Shown: in pieces, positions 59,280 to 64,000 of the stretch | Position numbering within the stretch: the first letter of the stretch is position 1 | How the letters are laid out: every line of letters begins with the position of its first letter | Assembly (NCBI GenBank): GCA_026929865.2 | Contig: CM049417.1 | Span: 22,321,501 to 22,385,500 of the forward strand | Source: Hyperoplus lanceolatus | Taxonomy: Eukaryota > Chordata > Actinopteri > Uranoscopiformes > Ammodytidae | DNA: 64,000 nt | Reading direction: 5' to 3' | Made by a program: the position numbers and the translations under genes | Notes under the pieces: model-generated | Seen by the model: only the letters and a program-made list of their open reading frames with translations | Databases searched by the model: none | Told to the model about the DNA's origin: nothing

Positions 59280-59690
59280 AACATTACTTAAGCATAATTA
59301 ACCATGTATTAATGCTCTTTGTGACCCTTATTGTAAAGTGGGAACCATTTATCCATTAAGTAACACTTAATAAATGCACACCAGGGCTGAATAGGCATTA
59401 CTGAAGCATAATTAACCATAATAGGCATTACTTAAGTGTAATTAACCATTTATTAATGGACTTTGTGACCCTTATTGTAAAGTGAGAACCATTTCTCATG
59501 AATTAACACCTAATAAAGGCATACTAGTGCTGATTAAGCATCACTTAAGCATAATTAACCATTTCCTAATGTTATTTGTGACCCTTATTGTAAAGTGGGA
59601 ACCATTTATCACTTGCTACACTTAATAAATGCAAAATAGCGCTGAATAAGGATTACCTAAGTACAATCCATCAATCAACAATTCTCTTTG
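59280..59690. repeat. Tandem units in the outer left arm of copy C
   Basis: Three to four units of about 120-130 bp, each with GTGACCCTTATTGTAAAGTG, a GAACCATTT word, TTAATAAATGCA or TAATAAAGGCAT, a GCTGA-TA-GCAT word and AAGCATAATTAACCAT. The mirror array is 62600-63010. Confidence 0.85.
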
Positions 59691-60207
59691 TGACCCATGT
59701 AAATTCTCTATAACAATATCAAAAAAATATTTCCAACTGGAAATCAATTCATGACAACAATCTATTATCAACACAATTCAGTCACCATTTAAAAAGAAAG
59801 AAAATGTTATTTTATTTAGAATCTTTGGTTTTATTTGGAAACACCGCTCTCACATTTTGACATAAATACCATCAAAGAACTCCAAAATAGTTTCTTCAAC
59901 AAATTATATCCAGTTTAATGATTTTCTTTGAAAGTAACAAACAGGAGGAAATGGATCACTAACAGCAATGGTGAAACACACTGACAAAGGCAGTTAGGTT
60001 TAACAGGTAAATATGTATTTTCTACTCTCTCTTCCTTGAAGTGTATATCATTGTTGCAACATAAACAAAAATAAAATGCACAAAGAACATAACAGTTCCA
60101 TTTTTAATTATGGACTAAAGATAAAACAAAATAATGATCACTCTCTTGTGAATAAACACTAGTTTAACCTGGCCCTATCACTGTTATTTGAATGAGCACA
60201 GATGTGT

Positions 60208-60262
60208 TTCATTTAACCTTTATTTATACTCGAAAGATCAGTAGAGGGGTGACCCTCATTTA
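60208..60262 (-). mobile_element. LINE tail fossil in left arm of copy C
   Basis: The complement of GAGGGTCACCCCTCTACTGA with GTATAAATAAAGGTTAAATG; the same LINE 3' end as at 33090. Its mirror image is in the right arm. Confidence 0.8.
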
Positions 60263-62026
60263 TAATCTCTCGCTCTCTTAACATCCAGTTCTTGGGTTTG
60301 CTGGCCACTCCAGGCCTGCTGTGCGCCTCTTAAAATGAAGCAGTTCCAAGACTCTTGTCTAATCACCAAGTTGATGTACATGGAAAAAAAGAAAATAATC
60401 AGTTAACAGTTCAGATGCATTTTTGTTTCCTTTGTCTAAATCATTATAGCATAGCAATATGGTTCCACATTATGTATTATTATTATAACATAATGCATTG
60501 CATTGCTTAACTGAAATATCTTTGGTACCTTAATCAAATAAAATTCTCACTGAACCTTTAACAAGTTCACACTATTTTTTCATTCAAAAAACATGTAATC
60601 TCTATGACCATTCTACACAACACATGCTCAGCTTCAGCTCATTTTAGCCTGAAATAGCAACATGCACTTTGAATATGGAATAATGCTAACATTTATTCAC
60701 ATACGGTTTGGTGTCCATGAACACACACTTTATTTAGCCACCACTACAATTACTGCTAAAAGTTACCTGTGAAGCTAACCAGTGCAAGCCTCATGCTAAC
60801 GCTGCTCATATAGTAGCGCTAATGCTAACGTTGCTATGCTAGCGGGAGGCCGTGTCGCTAATATATTTCACAGTATTCTTACATACACACAACTATATCA
60901 TCTCACTAACACCTTAGTTAACTCACCAATAATTTTGTTTGGCTAATGGCAGCATAACTGTAACCACCACAGGTCTTTTGTGTGAGAAAAATGGGTCCGT
61001 CAGGTCAAGCTGGCTTTAAGCATGTAGCTCAGCTGCTGCTTTTACTGTCCACAGGCACACATCCGTCTTTCCAGGATCCAGTAAAAAACGAGATCTATAG
61101 GTGATTTATATGATCAATAATAGGCTATTGATAATCAACAATGGCTTTAGAGGGAATGCATGTATGTATGCAATGTATTTTCAACTTTGGGAAGGTGAAA
61201 ATATGTTTGGAGACTTTACTTAAGAAAAATATTTCTTTACAAACCTTATTGACATTAGGATAACCCACGTTTTTCAAGCACTTGAACTCACCCAGCGATC
61301 AGCCAGCAAGAAAGACGGACGTATTTCTGAACAGTGAAGCAGCAGGCCAGCAGCTATGTGCTTTATTCTCACAAAAGACCCCTGGTGGTTACAATTACAG
61401 TATGCTGCCATTAGCCCAACAAAATTATTGGTGAGTTAACTAAGGTATTCGTGAGATGATATAATAGTTGTGTGTATCTAAGAAATTAATAATGTGAAAT
61501 ATATTAGTGATGCAGCCTCCCGCTAGCATAGTACCGTTAGCATGAGGCGTGCGCTGGCTAGCTTCACAGGTAACTTACCAAACCATATGTGAACACATGT
61601 AAGCATTTTCCATATTCAAAGTGCATGTTGCTATTTCAGGCTAAAATGAGCTGAAGCTGAGCATGTGTTGTGTAGAATGGTCATAGAGATTACATGTTTT
61701 TTGAATGAAAAAATAGTGTGAACTTGTTAAAGGTTCAGTGAGAATTTTATTTGATTAAGGTACCAAAGATATTTCAGTTAAGCAATGCAATGCATTATGT
61801 TATAATAATAATACATAATGTGGAACCATAATGCTATGCTATAATGATTTAGACAAAGGAAACAAAAATGCATCTGAACTGTTAACTGATTATTTTCTTT
61901 TTTTCCATGTACATCAACTTGGTGATTAGACAAGATTCTTGGAACTGCTTCATTTTAAGAGGCGCACAGCAGGCCTGGAGTGGCCAGCAAACCCAAGAAC
62001 TGGATGTTAAGAGAGCGAGAGATTAT

Positions 62027-62081
62027 AAATGAGGGTCACCCCTCTACTGATCTTTCGAGTATAAATAAAGGTTAAATGAAA
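62027..62081 (+). mobile_element. LINE tail fossil in right arm of copy C
   Basis: AATGAGGGTCACCCCTCTAC then GTATAAATAAAGGTTAAATG, identical to the mirror copy at 60208-60262. Copy A lacks it at the homologous position (about 4955). Confidence 0.8.
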
Positions 62082-64000
62082 CACATCTGTGCTCATTCAA
62101 ATAACAGTGATAGGGCCAGGTTAAACTAGTGTTTATTCACAAGAGAGTGATCATTATTTTGTTTTATCTTTAGTCCATAATTAAAAATGGAACTGTTATG
62201 TTCTTTGTGCATTTTATTTTTGTTTATGTTGCAACAATGATATACACTTCAAGGAAGAGAGAGTAGAAAATACATATTTACCTGTTAAACCTAACTGCCT
62301 TTGTCAGTGTGTTTCACCATTGCTGTTAGTGATCCATTTCCTCCTGTTTGTTACTTTCAAAGAAAATCATTAAACTGGATATAATTTGTTGAAGAAACTA
62401 CTTTGGAGTTCTTTGATGGTATTTATGTCAAAATGTGAGAGCGGTGTTTCCAAATAAAACCAAAGATTCTAAATAAAATAACATTTTCTTTCTTTTTTAA
62501 AGGGTGACTGAATTGTGTTGATAATAGATTGTTGTCATGAATTGATTTCCAGTTGGAAATATTTTTTTGATATTGTTATAGAGAATTTACATGGGTCACA
62601 AAGAGAATTGTTGATTGATGGATTGTACTTAGGTAATCCTTATTCAGCACTATTTTGCATTTATTAAGTGTAGCAAGTGATAAATGGTTCCCACTTTACA
62701 ATAAGGGTCACAAATAACATTAAGAAATGGTTAATTATGCTTAAGTGATGCTTAATCAGCACTAGTATGCCTTTATTAGGTGTTAATTCATGAGAAATGG
62801 TTCTCACTTTACAATAAGGGTCACAAAGTCCATTAATAAATGGTTAATTACACTTAAGTAATGCCTATTATGGTTAATTATGCTTCAGTAATGCCTATTC
62901 AGCCCTGGTGTGCATTTATTAAGTGTTACTTAATGGATAAATGGTTCCCACTTTACAATAAGGGTCACAAAGAGCATTAATAAATGGTTAATTATGCTTA
63001 AGTAATGTTACAAAAATGACATTTGTTAACAGTTAATTAATGCTAATTATTATATTAATCAACTGTTGGTTCATGCTCAATTAATGGGTTAACTAAGGTT
63101 AATACAGGATATTTATAAACATTACATAATGTAGTAATTAATATCTTAGTTAACATGAACACCATTAGTAAAGGCTTACTAGGCACATTAGTTAACAGTT
63201 AACTAATGGTTAGTTAAACCTTATTAAGCATTAACTAACCATTAATTAATGTACCCTTATTGTAAAGTGTTACCGAAATACTATGGTAAGTTGTTAGAAA
63301 CAAATGCAAATCAACCCAAAAAATTGTGGGACATAGTAAATACAGTGTTAAGAAATGACAGCAGAATACATAATTATCCTCAGTATTTCCATGAAAATAA
63401 CGTTAAGTTTGAATGCATGAACACTGCGGTAAATAAACTAAATGAATTTTTTGTTAATATTGGACCTAATTTAGCAAAAGGTATCTGTGGGAAGAGTGTA
63501 GGGGAGTCTAGTGAAAACGAAGCGTCTCTTCAACACTCCTTGTTTTTGAAGCCAGTCGAGGCCAACGAGATAAGGGAGATATTGCTCGGAATGAAAACAA
63601 AGACCTCTAGAGACGCGCTTGGGTTTCACATGAGAGTAATCAAATCAGTGCAAGAAAGTATTATTAAACCCCTAACACACCTTTTTAACCTATCTTTTCA
63701 AACAGGCATTTTTCCTTCTAACATGAAAGTAGCTAAGGTTATACCATTACATAAGAATGGTGATGAACATTCATTTACTAATTATAGACCAGTCTCACTT
63801 TTAACACAATTTTCTAAAATTCTGGAAAAGTTATTCAGCAATAGACTTGATGAATTCATTACTAAACATCAACTTCTGTATGACAGTCAATTCGGCTTTA
63901 GAAAGAATCATTCCACCGCACTGGCCTTGGCTGAATCGGTAGAAATTATTAGTAATGCTATTGATCACAAATTGTACTCTATAGGAATTTTCTTAGACCT

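Larger units (their letters stand above)
59015..63274. mobile_element. Foldback element family FB1, copy C, complete (4260 bp)
   Basis: A perfect 8-bp duplication GAAATACT (59007-59014, 63275-63282) flanks inverted arms of about 2.05 kb. Both ends start GGTAACACTTTACAATAAGG. Arms look almost identical along their length; the unpaired centre is only about 200 bp (61080-61290). The outer 650 bp of each arm is built of tandem units of about 120-130 bp that repeat the terminal word CTTTACAATAAGGGTCACAA. No coding region. An 8-bp duplication fits hAT or P superfamilies. Long arms with tandem repeats are reminiscent of Galileo (P superfamily), which is inference. Confidence 0.92.
58334..64000 (+). 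mobile_element. LINE with endonuclease and RT parts, split by foldback C, runs off right edge
   Basis: 58334-59014 encodes the C-terminal endonuclease part: KIFICGDTNIDLLN (active-site GD-N region) and NDISDHLPVFAIY (SDH catalytic block), then DKQWLTKSLIKACKKKNTLY. One frameshift lies in the A run near 58830. The frame resumes after foldback C at 63283 with YGKLLETNANQPKKLWDIV and continues open to the edge with the RT entry blocks PLHKNGDEHSFTNYRPVSLL and DSQFGFRKNHST. It is a Jockey-superfamily element, different from the LINE at 1-1615. It is 5' truncated inside a TTAA element. Confidence 0.9.

Overview
This window looks like teleost fish nuclear DNA. It has one split protein gene with GT-AG introns, a tRNA-headed SINE with an ATGG tail, hAT/Tc1/Harbinger-like MITEs typical of fish, an L1/Tx1-type LINE, CR1/L2/Rex-like LINEs and abundant microsatellites. 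No bacterial features are present. Nearly all of the sequence apart from the one gene is transposable-element DNA in deep nests.

The only host gene I can support is on the minus strand at 30278-37907. It has six exons, a perfect reading phase at every junction, and encodes 169 residues of a GNAT-fold diamine acetyltransferase of the SSAT2 type (sat2). Its third intron (5.6 kb) holds a pogo/Tigger-like remnant, LINE tails and a hAT-like MITE.

The striking feature is the number of very long foldback (inverted-repeat) elements. Region 1-11.5 kb: a LINE reverse transcriptase, then two copies (A, B) of one foldback family separated by a repeat-rich element, with nested palindromes and hAT elements. 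Region 11.6-21.2 kb: a 9.5 kb foldback (D) whose left arm holds a 6.1 kb Mutator-like element (J, 9-bp target duplication), which itself holds a 2.7 kb hairpin (K) with arms of reiterated TTCAAATTCAAG-like units. Region 21-30 kb: a SINE, two TTAA-flanked MITEs, and hairpin M holding a 1.7 kb hAT. Region 38-47.7 kb: a 9.7 kb foldback (E) that begins only 73 bp upstream of the sat2 start codon, with one arm split by a 3.4 kb insert and the other by an L1. Region 47.8-51 kb: two neighbouring copies of a TIR family with 5-bp duplications. Region 52-57.4 kb: foldback F. Region 58.3-64 kb: a LINE open frame interrupted by a 4.26 kb, near-perfectly palindromic copy C of the same foldback family as A and B, with an intact 8-bp target duplication.

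The elements do not act together as a pathway. Their nesting gives a relative time order, and opposite arms serve as internal controls that show the empty site of several insertions. All family names are from sequence recognition by eye; no database search was possible. Copy ends without a target duplication are approximate.
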